Positions 18,016 through 28,800 of a stretch of DNA of 56,538 nt are shown here, piece after piece. The notes below the pieces were generated by a model that saw only the letters and a list, made by a program, of their open reading frames with translations, was not told the DNA's origin and searched no databases. Positions within the stretch are counted from its first letter, which is position 1, and each line of letters begins with the position of its first letter. This stretch comes from an uncultured Bacteroidia bacterium (GTDB lineage Bacteria; Bacteroidota; Bacteroidia; Bacteroidales; ML635J-15): the NCBI GenBank assembly GCA_902791865.1, contig CADAXK010000019.1, forward strand, positions 1 through 56,538. Reading direction: 5' to 3'. Position numbers and translations under genes: made by a program.

Positions 18016-18042
18016 GTTTCTGGGTTTCAATGCCTGCGCCTT

Positions 18043-18070
18043 TTAACTTCGTTGAGGGCTGCGCCGTTCA
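18043..18070 (+). repeat. 28-bp element, exact inverse of 32985-33012
   Basis: The segment starting TTAACTTCGTTGAGGG and ending GCCGTTCA is the exact reverse complement of 32985-33012. Both copies are intergenic. Confidence 0.8.
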
Positions 18071-18100
18071 TGAGCTGACGCCGATTCTATGTTTTGGGTC

Positions 18101-18127
18101 TGAAGGCTCAAAGGCTAACAGGCTTAA
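18101..18127 (+). repeat. GGCT-type intergenic repeat, copy 1
   Basis: This 27-bp segment (TGAAGGCTCAAAGGC, then TAACAGGCTTAA) is identical to 38754-38780 and shares 24 bp with 46003-46026. A diverged relative is near 33478. Confidence 0.8.
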
Positions 18128-18373
18128 CGACAATTAACTTTTAGCCTTTTCTTCTTTCAGCCTTTTAGCCCAACCTTCCGCTCAGTGTATCAAATCGTAA
18201 ATCTAAAATCGTAACCTTTAGCTCGGCGTAGCCAATTCGTAAATCCCTTTGCATCTTGTCAAAAACCTAGAAACAGAAAAACCTAGAAACCATTGTCAAT
18301 TATCCATTGAATACTTGAATATTTGAATTCTTGAATTTTTAAATCTTTTTGTTCAACGAAAAACATTATTTCT

Positions 18374-18381
18374 TACATTTG
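18374..18381 (+). promoter_or_regulatory. -7 box for kbl
   Basis: TACATTTG, 31 nt before the ATG at 18413. Confidence 0.6.
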
Positions 18382-18412
18382 CCAATCGAAAATAATTTAA
18401 AAACAAAATATC

Positions 18413-19603
18413 ATGTATAACGATTTTCAAGCTTATCTACAGAAGGAAATAGCCGGAATAAGAGAAGCCGGTTTGTACAAGAATGAACGCATCATCGCAT
18501 CGCCGCAGGGTGGTGAAATCACATTGCAGGACGGAACCAAGGTTCTCAATTTCTGCGCAAACAACTATCTTGGTCTTGCCAACAACCCACAGCTCATCGC
18601 TGCTGCAAAGGAAGCCATGGATACTCACGGCTACGGTATGGCATCGGTAAGGTTCATCTGCGGTTGCTCCGACCTCCACAAGGCTCTCGAAAAGAAGATT
18701 GCCGAATTCTTCGGTACCGAGGACACTATCCTCTATGCAGCTTGCTTCGACGCTAACGGCGGTGTTTTCGAACCATTGTTGGGCGAAGAAGATGCTATCA
18801 TCTCCGACTCATTGAACCACGCTTCAATTATCGACGGTGTTCGTCTGTGCAAGGCTCAGCGTTTCCGCTATGCAAACGCCGACATGGCCGACCTCGAAGA
18901 AAAACTCAAGGAAGCACAGAAGTGCCGTTTCCGCCTCATTGCTACCGACGGCGTATTCTCGATGGACGGTAACGTTTGCCCGCTCGACAAGATTTACGAA
19001 CTTGCAAACAAGTACAACGCAATGGTAATGGTTGATGAATCGCACTCGGCAGGTGTTGTCGGAAAGACTGGCCGCGGTGTTACCGAACGCTACAACCTCC
19101 GTGGAAAGATTGAAATCCTTACCGGTACTCTCGGGAAGGCATTCGGCGGTGCAGTAGGCGGATTCACAACTGGTAAGCGTGAAATCATCGAAATGCTTCG
19201 CCAGCGTTCGCGTCCATATTTGTTCTCCAACTCTATTCCTCCGATGGTTGCCGCTGCAGGCTGCAAGATGATTGACATCATGTCGAGCACCAACGAGTTG
19301 CAGGACAAGCTCCACAGCAACACCGACTACTTCATCTCGAAGATGAAGGCTGCTGGCTTTGACATCAAGCCTACCGAATCGGCAATCTGCGCAGTAATGC
19401 TTTACGATGCAAAACTTTCGCAGGACATGGCAGCAAAACTTCAGGAAGAAGGCATCTATGTAACTGGCTTCTACTATCCTGTCGTTCCGAAGGGTCAGGC
19501 TCGTATCCGCGTTCAGATTTCGGCAGCACACGAAATCGCTCACCTCGACAAGTGCATCGCAGCATTCACCAAGGTCGGCAAGGAACTCGGCGTTATCAAG
19601 TAA
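18413..19603 (+). CDS. kbl: Glycine C-acetyltransferase (2-amino-3-ketobutyrate CoA ligase)
   Basis: The 396-residue alpha-oxoamine synthase contains INFCANNYLGLAN-like and GMASVRFICG segments very close to E. coli Kbl, the ESHSAG site, and the PLP lysine at residue 242 (TGTLGK). It cleaves 2-amino-3-ketobutyrate with CoA to glycine and acetyl-CoA in threonine breakdown. The partner threonine dehydrogenase gene is not adjacent. Strong similarity to Kbl rather than serine palmitoyltransferase rests on the N-terminal half. Codon use is more GC-rich and uniform than in its neighbours, as in highly expressed genes. Confidence 0.92.
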   Translation: MYNDFQAYLQKEIAGIREAGLYKNERIIASPQGGEITLQDGTKVLNFCANNYLGLANNPQLIAAAKEAMDTHGYGMASVRFICGCSDLHKALEKKIAEFFGTEDTILYAACFDANGGVFEPLLGEEDAIISDSLNHASIIDGVRLCKAQRFRYANADMADLEEKLKEAQKCRFRLIATDGVFSMDGNVCPLDKIYELANKYNAMVMVDESHSAGVVGKTGRGVTERYNLRGKIEILTGTLGKAFGGAVGGFTTGKREIIEMLRQRSRPYLFSNSIPPMVAAAGCKMIDIMSSTNELQDKLHSNTDYFISKMKAAGFDIKPTESAICAVMLYDAKLSQDMAAKLQEEGIYVTGFYYPVVPKGQARIRVQISAAHEIAHLDKCIAAFTKVGKELGVIK

Positions 19604-19624
19604 AGGAAAGACATTAATTAATAC

Positions 19625-19655
19625 AAAAGTCCGGCAAATGTCGGACTTTTTTTTG
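19625..19655 (+). terminator. Terminator after kbl
   Basis: AAAAGTCCG (19625-19633) pairs with CGGACTTTT (19642-19650), followed by further T. Confidence 0.85.
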
Positions 19656-19818
19656 CATCCAGTCCCAACATTTTCGTGAAGGCACAGTGCAATGAGCCGT
19701 TAAAATAAAATTGCAAATGTGTTATAGCAAAAACACTTTACACACAATATATTTAATAAAATATTGCCAACAACCACAAAAGGCAAATAAAAAAAACTTG
19801 CCGTGTCAAAATATTTAA

Positions 19819-19826
19819 TATTTTTG
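19819..19826 (+). promoter_or_regulatory. -7 box for the giant GLUG protein
   Basis: TATTTTTG, 49 nt before the ATG at 19876. Confidence 0.55.
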
Positions 19827-19875
19827 CGCCGCAATTTTTGTATATATACTTTATATGACCTTATACATACTGAGT

Positions 19876-22800
19876 ATGAAGAGATTTTTATTAATTACAA
19901 TTTTCTGCATATCATTGTTTGGTGTGCAGAAAGGTTTTGCACAAGTTACATCTGTATGGACCGGAGCAATTGATACTGCATGGTATCATGCAAACCCAAG
20001 TGCTACTGAATTTACAATTTACTCGGCAGCCGAACTTGCAGGTTTGGCAACACTAGTGAATTCGTACGAATCATTTGAGGGAAAGACAATATATGTCGGT
20101 AACGGTATCGATCAAGTGATTATCGACCTAAATAACAGGACATGGCAGAGAATCGGTACAGGCTACCTGTCGAAATATTTTAAAGGACATTTTGATGGTC
20201 GCAACTGTGTTATAAAGAATTTAGCGACTAGTCCCACTACATGGGAATCATACAAAGGTCTTTTCGGTTATGTGCTTTCAACAGAAAGCAATAGCGCCAT
20301 TATCGAAAATGTCAATGTATCAGGAAATGCGATAACCAACTTCAGTTATATTGGTGGTATTGCGGGTTTTGCCAAGGGAGTTTCGCCATTAAAGAAGACA
20401 ATAATCAGGAACTGTACATTCAACGGTGAGGTTGCCGGAGTGTCCTATGTTGGTGGTATTGTTGGGCGTATGGAGGACTACTGCGACATATACGATTGTG
20501 CAGTTTGTGGAACAATTAGAGCTCTTGAAACATACGGTGCTGGTATAGCAGGTCTATCAACATTTCCAAACACAACACCATCAGCAGAAAATTACAACCG
20601 AATTATAGGATGTACAAACGCCGCTTGGGTATATGCCCCCGAAGGAGCAGGCGGAATTGCCGGATATATGAAAAACACTACCATTGCATATTGTAACAAC
20701 GGTGGTTGCGTATATGGAAGCAATTCGTCAATGACGGGTGGAATTGCTGGATATACACCGGACAACAACAACAAAATTGAATATAATATTAACACAGGAA
20801 CTCTAATCGCTGGCAGTAGCATTCTTGGACCTAACTATACAACAAATTTATCCTACTGCTACTACGATAATCAAAGAAGCCGCAGAGGCGGAGCATCTGC
20901 AGCCGATAGAACAAACAAGGCAGAAGGCAAGCATACATCGGCTATAGTTGTTACAACAGACGGCGTAAAGCCTACTGCACTTGCAGGAACAGCAAGCGAA
21001 TGGACAGACCACTTTGAATTTATTGCTGGATACTATCCTATCCCTAAAAATGTAAGCAGCAAAATAGCCGCCATATTAGCAGCACTTCCGATTGGGTTGC
21101 CAGAATCTCCCACAGTTGCATACTACAATGAACCAGCTGATTTCAGTCTAATGGGAGGGTACACATACACAAGTAGCAACACAAGTATAGTCAATGTAGA
21201 AAGCAACCCCGCAACTATAGGAAGTGCTGAAGGATCTGCAATAATAACAGCCACGAGCGATGAATGGAGCAAGGAATTCATTATTGAAAAGCCTTATACC
21301 TCTACGCCACCCGAACTTACAATTGCGAACTTAAGCGAACTTGAAACATTCCGTAATGCAGTAAATGCAGGTGCTAGCGGATCATACCAAGGCGTATCGG
21401 CATACAACGGATTCAAGGGGTTCACAATAAAGATTACAGATGACATCGACATGAGTTCTAACAGCAACTGGACTCCTATTGGAACAGCAGAAAACCCTTT
21501 CTGTGGAACAATCGACGGACAAAACTTCCTGATTAAAGACATTACGGTTCAAAGGACAAACCATAATTCTGGACTTTTAGGCGTTGTAAACAGTGCAACA
21601 ATAAGAAATATAAAACTCACAGGAAATATAACATCAACATCATTGTATGTTGGCGGATTCTGTGGACGAACAAGAGGTGTATCAAGCGATTCTACAAGAT
21701 TTATAAACTGCCATTTCTACGGCAAAATAAAATCTAGCAGCTACTATACGGGAGGTATTATCGGGTATGCTGGAGCATTTTGCGTTGTAGAAAACTGTTC
21801 TGTTGGTGGAGAAATAACAAGCGCAAGCCATGATTGTGGCGGTATGATTGGACAGAATGCAAGCCAGACAAGAATAGAAAACTGCATAAACATTGCCGAA
21901 ATAAAAGCATTGAACTACGCTGGAGGTATTATTGGCTATGCAAACAATCAAACAAAAATATACAACTGCTTGAACGCAGGAAACATTTACGGCACATCTG
22001 AAAATACTGGAGGTATTGTCGCTTTTATAGGCAATAACGCCAGCCAGGTCATACACTGCCTTAACACAGGTACCGTGAGTTCAGGTGGTAGTATTGTTGG
22101 TGTAAAGAATAGCGGATATAATCCAACCTTTACAAACAACTACTACGACAAACAGCGTTCTGTAATAGGCGGAATCACAAACGAAGATGTCGCAGGAAGT
22201 GCAGAAGGAATGACGACTGCAGAAATTTGTGCATTAGACGCATCTTTCAGTGACAAGTGGAACTATATCTCTGGCTCATATCCGACACCAAAGAATGTAG
22301 GTTGCGGTGAAGCTGACGATGCTGTGACAAACCTTGTAAAGATAGCGGCAGCAAAGGTAACATTCGATGGCGAGGAAGTTTACAACGAATTGTACCATAA
22401 TTTTACAGTTGCTAGCGGATTTACTTGGTCAAGCAGCAATATCAGATTGATAAGCGTATCGGGAACTGATGCAACCTTAACCCATATAGACCCTTACGGT
22501 GCTGTCGTACTTACTGCATCAATTAGCGGACTTGAAGGCATAGAATACAAAAAGAAGGTACTCACAAGTGTTTTAGGAGAAAATCCCTACGACATTAACG
22601 ATGAAGCAGACTTAATAGCTCTCAGCAATGCTGTAAATTCTGGACTTGAAGGTTCGTACAAAGGCCTTATGAATATGGATGGCTACTGCGGAAAAACATT
22701 TAACCTAACATCCGACATTGCAATGACAGCAGCCAACTTTACACCAATAGGAACAGACTCCAATCCTTTCCGTGGCAACTTCGAAGGTAATCACCACAAG

Positions 22801-25800
22801 ATAAGCAACCTTAATGTAACAAGAACATCTTCATTTTCTGGACTATTCGGCTACATACAATCAAGTTGTAGCACTGGTGGCATTAAAAATATTGTAGTGG
22901 AAGGAAATGTCAGGGGGACTCAATATGTAGGTGGTATAGTTGGATTTGGCAAGGGATTAAACAAAAATACATACTTTGTAATCGAAAACTGCCATTTCAA
23001 TGGAACAGTTATTGCTTCAAGTTCTTATACTGGTGGTATTTGTGGCTCTCTTGGCGTATATACTAAGGCAAAATACTGCACGACAACTGGATCTGTTACA
23101 AGTAGCAGTTCAAATGTCGGTGGTATTGCAGGAAGAAGCAGTGGCGAAAGCAGTTCATCTATTTCCACATTTTGCACATTTGCCCGCGACAGCGTACTTA
23201 ACTGCGCCAACAATGCCATTGTAAAAGGAACTACTAGTGTTGGCGGCATATGCGGAAGCAACTATATGTCGGACGTTAGATACTGCCTGAATGCCGGTGA
23301 GGTAATAACAAGCAATGGAAACGCAACTTCCATAGGTGGAATTGTCGGCACCAACGACATATACAGGGCTTATGTAGCACAATGTCTTAATGTATATGGC
23401 TTTAATGCAAAAGAAGGCAATATTATAGGCGATGACAACGATACCATTACTGCTTTATCATGCCCAGACAGGGCTTTAACCGAAAACAAGAATTATTACG
23501 ATTTGCAGATGTGCGCATTAGGCATCGAAACTGAATCGAATGGAACAGGCAAACTTACATCAGAACTCGTAGCCACAGCGAACGGAACAAAACCAGCTGG
23601 CTTATCAACTTTCACAGATTCACAGTGGCAATTCAAGGCAGGATACTATCCTATTCCTATTCCCGACAGTTACAGCATTGCACAAGTACCAGCATTGTTA
23701 GCGGCAACACCTGTAAAACTCAATGTCGATCCTGCAGCAGAATTTGCCGACACCAACACCAACCAGCTGACAACACGTGACTTTAATGTTACAGTTTCTA
23801 ACGGACAAGTATGGGATGTTTCCGACCCCAGCAAGATTACAATCAACGGAAGCACAGGTGCAGCACATATTGAAGAACAATTTATGCGACTGACTCTTAC
23901 TGCGACTATCGATGATTATTCAAAGCAAATATATATTGCAAACACCTCATACGTACCACCTATAGCTATTCGCAATGAAACCGAACTGAAGGCATTCCGC
24001 GATGCTGTAAACAATGGTAATAGCGGTGTATTTGAAATCCATACCTACAATACTACAACCAGAACTGTAAATGATGAAATAGTTATGGCGTACAATGTAA
24101 ACGGATACAAAGGTGCTGATTTCTATTTGGTAAACAACATTGAGGGCTTAACTAATGCCGACTGGACAGCAATAGGAACTGCTCTTCACCCATTCAAAGG
24201 CAATTTCCACGGACAAAACAAAAAAATAACCAACCTCCGCACATCTGGTAGCTATACTGGTCTATTCGGATACATAGAAGAAAGTTCTATAGATAGCTTG
24301 ACATTAATAGGCCGTGCATATATTAACTCAACGAATGGCTCAATATCGAACGACAATAAAATATCTGGTTCTTCATATGTTGGCGGACTTGTAGGTTTTG
24401 CAAAGATGTCTAACATTCTACAATGCCATGTTTCTGCAGTCATAAGCAATAGCGGTTCATATACTGGCGGTATATGCGGTAATGCAATTGCAACATCCAT
24501 CGAGGAATGTGATTTCTGCGGAAAAGTAATTTCAAACGGAGACTACGCTGGCGGTATATGCGGAAATGCTACTGGCGAAGATGCTACAGGATCAAAGATA
24601 TTATCTTGTACAAATGCAGCGTCTATTTCCGGTTCAAACCACACAGGTGGTATTGTCGGACTTTGCGCCAACAGTTCAGAAATCAAGTATTGCAACAACG
24701 GTGGTAATGTCTCTGCAACTACTGAATATACAGGAGGTATATGCGGAACTCTTAATGCTTCGTCGCTAACATATTGTATCACCACAGGCGGTGTAAATAT
24801 GGGCGGTCCGATAGTAGGTGCAACAGATGGAGAAGTAACAGTATACAAATGCTACTTCGACAAGCAAAGATGTGACCTTACTGACGGCAGAGCTTACGTT
24901 TATGATAAATATACGTCCGAAATGCAAGGAACAGCACTGCAATCTGTCCTCGGCTCAGCAGAATGGTCATATACTGCAAACCTCTACCCTGTTCCAAAGA
25001 AAATCAATGAACAGGCAGGCGCAACCCTTGCTGCTATTCCATTAACACTCGACAAGAGAAGCGATGCTTCCCACCAAACATACCGTTTAGTAAGCGAAAA
25101 TTTCAATCTTGTTGTTCCTTCTGGCGCAACGTGGAATACTAACTGCGCACGCAACACTGAAACTGGCAGGACTTACCTTAAAATTGAAAGCAACGTGCCG
25201 ACAGTAAATGGGGCGGAAAAAGATTGTGCAAACATTTTCCTCAAATACAACGATAACTTCCATGTAAAGACTTTCTTCATACAGAATCCTGAAACTATGG
25301 ACCCAATTCCAATTACGTCACTTACAGAATTCATAAAGTTCCGAAATGCTGTAAATGCAGGAGAAACTGGTTCTTACAGAGGTGTTGTAAACGAAGGTGG
25401 TTTCACTGGTAAAAATTTCCGACTCACAACTGACATTGACCTGTCTGGTTCACAAACAGCACAAGTTAGTGACATTGACATCAAGAACGATTTCAAGCCA
25501 ATTGGCAGTTCAACAACTCCTTTCAAGGGCAACTTCAATGGTTCTGGCCATACCATAAGCAAGCTTCAGATTAACGGAAATGCTAATAACAATAACACTC
25601 CAGTTTCGTACCGTGCATTATTCGGCTATGTAATAGGTTCAACAATCGATAGCCTTAATGTAATATGCGAACCTGCCGGTATTTCGGGAACACAGTATGT
25701 TGCTGGTATATGCGCATACATCAAAGGTGTAGATGGCGATAACTACGCCAACATTAGAAACTGTACTTTCAATGGCACAGTGGCATCTACATCAAGCAAT

Positions 25801-28800
25801 ATTGGAGGAATTTGCGGAAGAGCAGATACATATACAAACATAATTGCATGCGAAGTTTCGGGTAGAATTGCAGGCGGTGCAGGTTATTCGGGAGGTATTG
25901 TAGGTTACGCAATAGGAACAGAATATTACAGAAATTATATTGATTCCTGCATTAACATTGCAAACGTAGGCGGTACTTCAAGTGTAGGCGGAATTTGCGG
26001 TCAAAATTCCTATTGCGATGTCAACCATTGCATCAACGGCGGAAATATTAGCGGAGCAAACTACAGCACAGGTGGTATAGTAGGTTACAACGGTGGATAC
26101 ATTTCACATTGCCTTAATACTGGAAATACAAATACCGGCGGAGCAATTACGGGTTACGGCAACACTTGCCTCAATTGTTACTACGACAAAACCAGAACTT
26201 CGGTATTGGGAATTGCAAACAGCAGCAATGTCAGCAGCGACCCTGACGGAGCATCTACAGGACTTTCTCCACAACAGATGGTTGGTTCTACACCATCTGG
26301 CATTACTGGCATAAAATGGACAAATACCTACTGGACTTTTGCCGACGACCGCTATCCTGTACTTAAAGGACGTACATCTGACATTGCGCAGCTATCGGCA
26401 CTTCCTATTTATCTCAACGATCCAACTATATCGCAAGTATGGAACAATGCTCATTACAATTTCAAACTTTGCACAACTACTGATGCATATACTTGGAATA
26501 GTTCAGATCCTGAATATGTAAACATATCCAATCCTAACGATGTTGCGGTTGATGCCGAAGCACACGAAGGAGAAATATGCAACTCGATACTGACGGTAAC
26601 AAAAGACAATGTAGCTAAAAAGTATATAATCACATCGCAAGACCCCCCAACAGACCTTTACATAGACAATCTTAGCGACCTTGAGAAATTCCGCGATGCA
26701 GTGAATGACAGGGATGGAGGAAAATACAAAGGAGTACTCAATACCAATGGATTCTTGGATATAACATTCCATATTACCAATGACATAACTGCAGGCGATG
26801 AACACTGGGAGGCAATTGGCAGTTCATCATCTAACTTCTTTGCTGGAAATATTGATGGAAATAATCATATAATTTCGAACTTGAATTTTAATACTGGTGC
26901 TGAAATAAAATATTTCGGTGGGTTCTTTGGAAAGGTATATGGCGGATATGTTAAAAACCTTACAGTTAGAATGCGTTCTGCTGGCGAAGGAGTTCCTAAT
27001 GTTGTAAAGGAAACAGGATTTTTCGGAGGCATATGTGCATACATCGAAGGTGTAAACAACGACAAGAGAAAAGCTATAATAGAAAATTGCAAGTTCGTTG
27101 GCGATTCAATCTATCAGAATGCGCAAGCCAACGGTACAGGTTGTATATGCGGATATGCTGGCAACTATACCGAGATTTACAACTGTATTGATAGTGCCAG
27201 CATTGTTGGACGTAATTATACAGGTGGCATTGTTGGTCGTATGGAAAACACATCTTCACCAATAGTTAATATACACGACTGTGTTAACACAGGAAACATA
27301 GGTGTTGCTGCTGGAGGCGGAAATTACATTGCAGGCATTTGCGGATATTACAATACATCGGGCTACATGGACAACTGTACAAATACTGGAAATATCTTTG
27401 CAAAAACATACTGTGGAGGCATTGTAGGACGTTTCAACGGAAATAGCGCCATAAACATTGCAAAAATAACAAGATGCACAAACTATGGTAATGTACAATC
27501 AGATACTGATGATGGATATGTTGGCGGTATAGCAGGCTGGGCATACTCGTATTCTGAAATTAATAAGTGTGTAAACAGCGGAGAAATAACTGGCAAGAAA
27601 CACAGCGTTGGCGGCATTGTAGGACGCGCAAATTCTGCAGTACTTGACAAGGAAAATGTTATTCAATACTGTGCTAACTGCGGAGCCGTACGCAGTATAA
27701 ATACATCATCATCAAATTACATAGGTGGTATATGCGGTTCTGCCGAGCGTACTATAATAAGATACAACAACAATGGTGCAAATGTTGTTGGTGCTACAGC
27801 AAACTCAGTTGGTGGAATCGTTGGCGATAGCGATGAAAATTCGACAATCGAATATAATATCGCAACTGGAACAGTTGAAAAAGGCGGCTCTGTTTGCGGA
27901 AAAAACAAAGGAACTGCAACAAACAACCTATACGATAAACAGCGCAGCAAGGCAAAAGGTATTGGTTCTGCTGATGTTGAAGGAAGCGCCGATGGCAAAA
28001 CAACAGCCCAACTGACAGGTACAGCATTAACAGGCTCATTATGGACAAGCAACTTCGTAATGAACGGCAATATGTATCCTATGCCTCAGGGCACAAATGA
28101 AAGTATTCCTTCAATACTTGCTTCGACACCTATATTCCTCACAAACGACACTCCAGAAATCTACGACAGCGTATGGAACAACTTCACACTATCAACCGAA
28201 AACAGCATTGCTTGGTCGGTTGTAGAGGATCCAGCAAACATTGAAATATCTGGCACAGCAGCAACAATAACCCGCATCTGTGATGAAGATGTTCCACAAA
28301 CCTTGCTGGTAACAAAGGATGGTGTAAGCAAGAAGGTAAAAGTAATAATCGCTAAATACGAATCACCAGAACTTGCCGAAATAACAGCAACCCCAGAAAT
28401 AAGTAGTGGTGTATGCCTAGGTCAGAAAATTGCTCTTGAAACAACATCCGGATACGATTCATACGAATGGGCTGGTGCAAACCTTCTTTCTGCTGACACA
28501 TACAACGTAGAAGCCCAACCGACCATTAGAACAACTTATACAGTTACTGCAACAAACGGTCACAATTGTACTTCAACTGTAAACATTACAATTACTCCAG
28601 ACAATAGTCCTACTCCCAAAACTACATCCAAAGATTATGTATGGACTGGTGCAATAAACGATGCATGGAATACTAACAACAACTGGGTATTGTACAATAA
28701 TTCTACACACCAGTATCAAATTCCTGCCGAAGCTCCAAATGCTAGCACTCACAATGTTTTCGTAGAACAGTATGGAACCGGGTGCGTAACCAACTGGGCA

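Larger units (their letters stand above)
17990..18412. other. Intergenic, 423 bp, terminator plus mosaic of short repeats
   Basis: After the terminator this gap consists almost wholly of short motifs that recur in other gaps of the window: the 28-bp element at 18043, the GGCT-rich element at 18101, TCGTAAAT units near 18190, and CTTGAATAT-like units near 18310. No ORF or RNA gene is evident before the kbl promoter. Confidence 0.6.

Noticed and set aside
18413..19603. Serine palmitoyltransferase instead of Kbl
   Set aside because: N-terminal motifs and the full-length pattern match Kbl much better; no sphingolipid genes are nearby.
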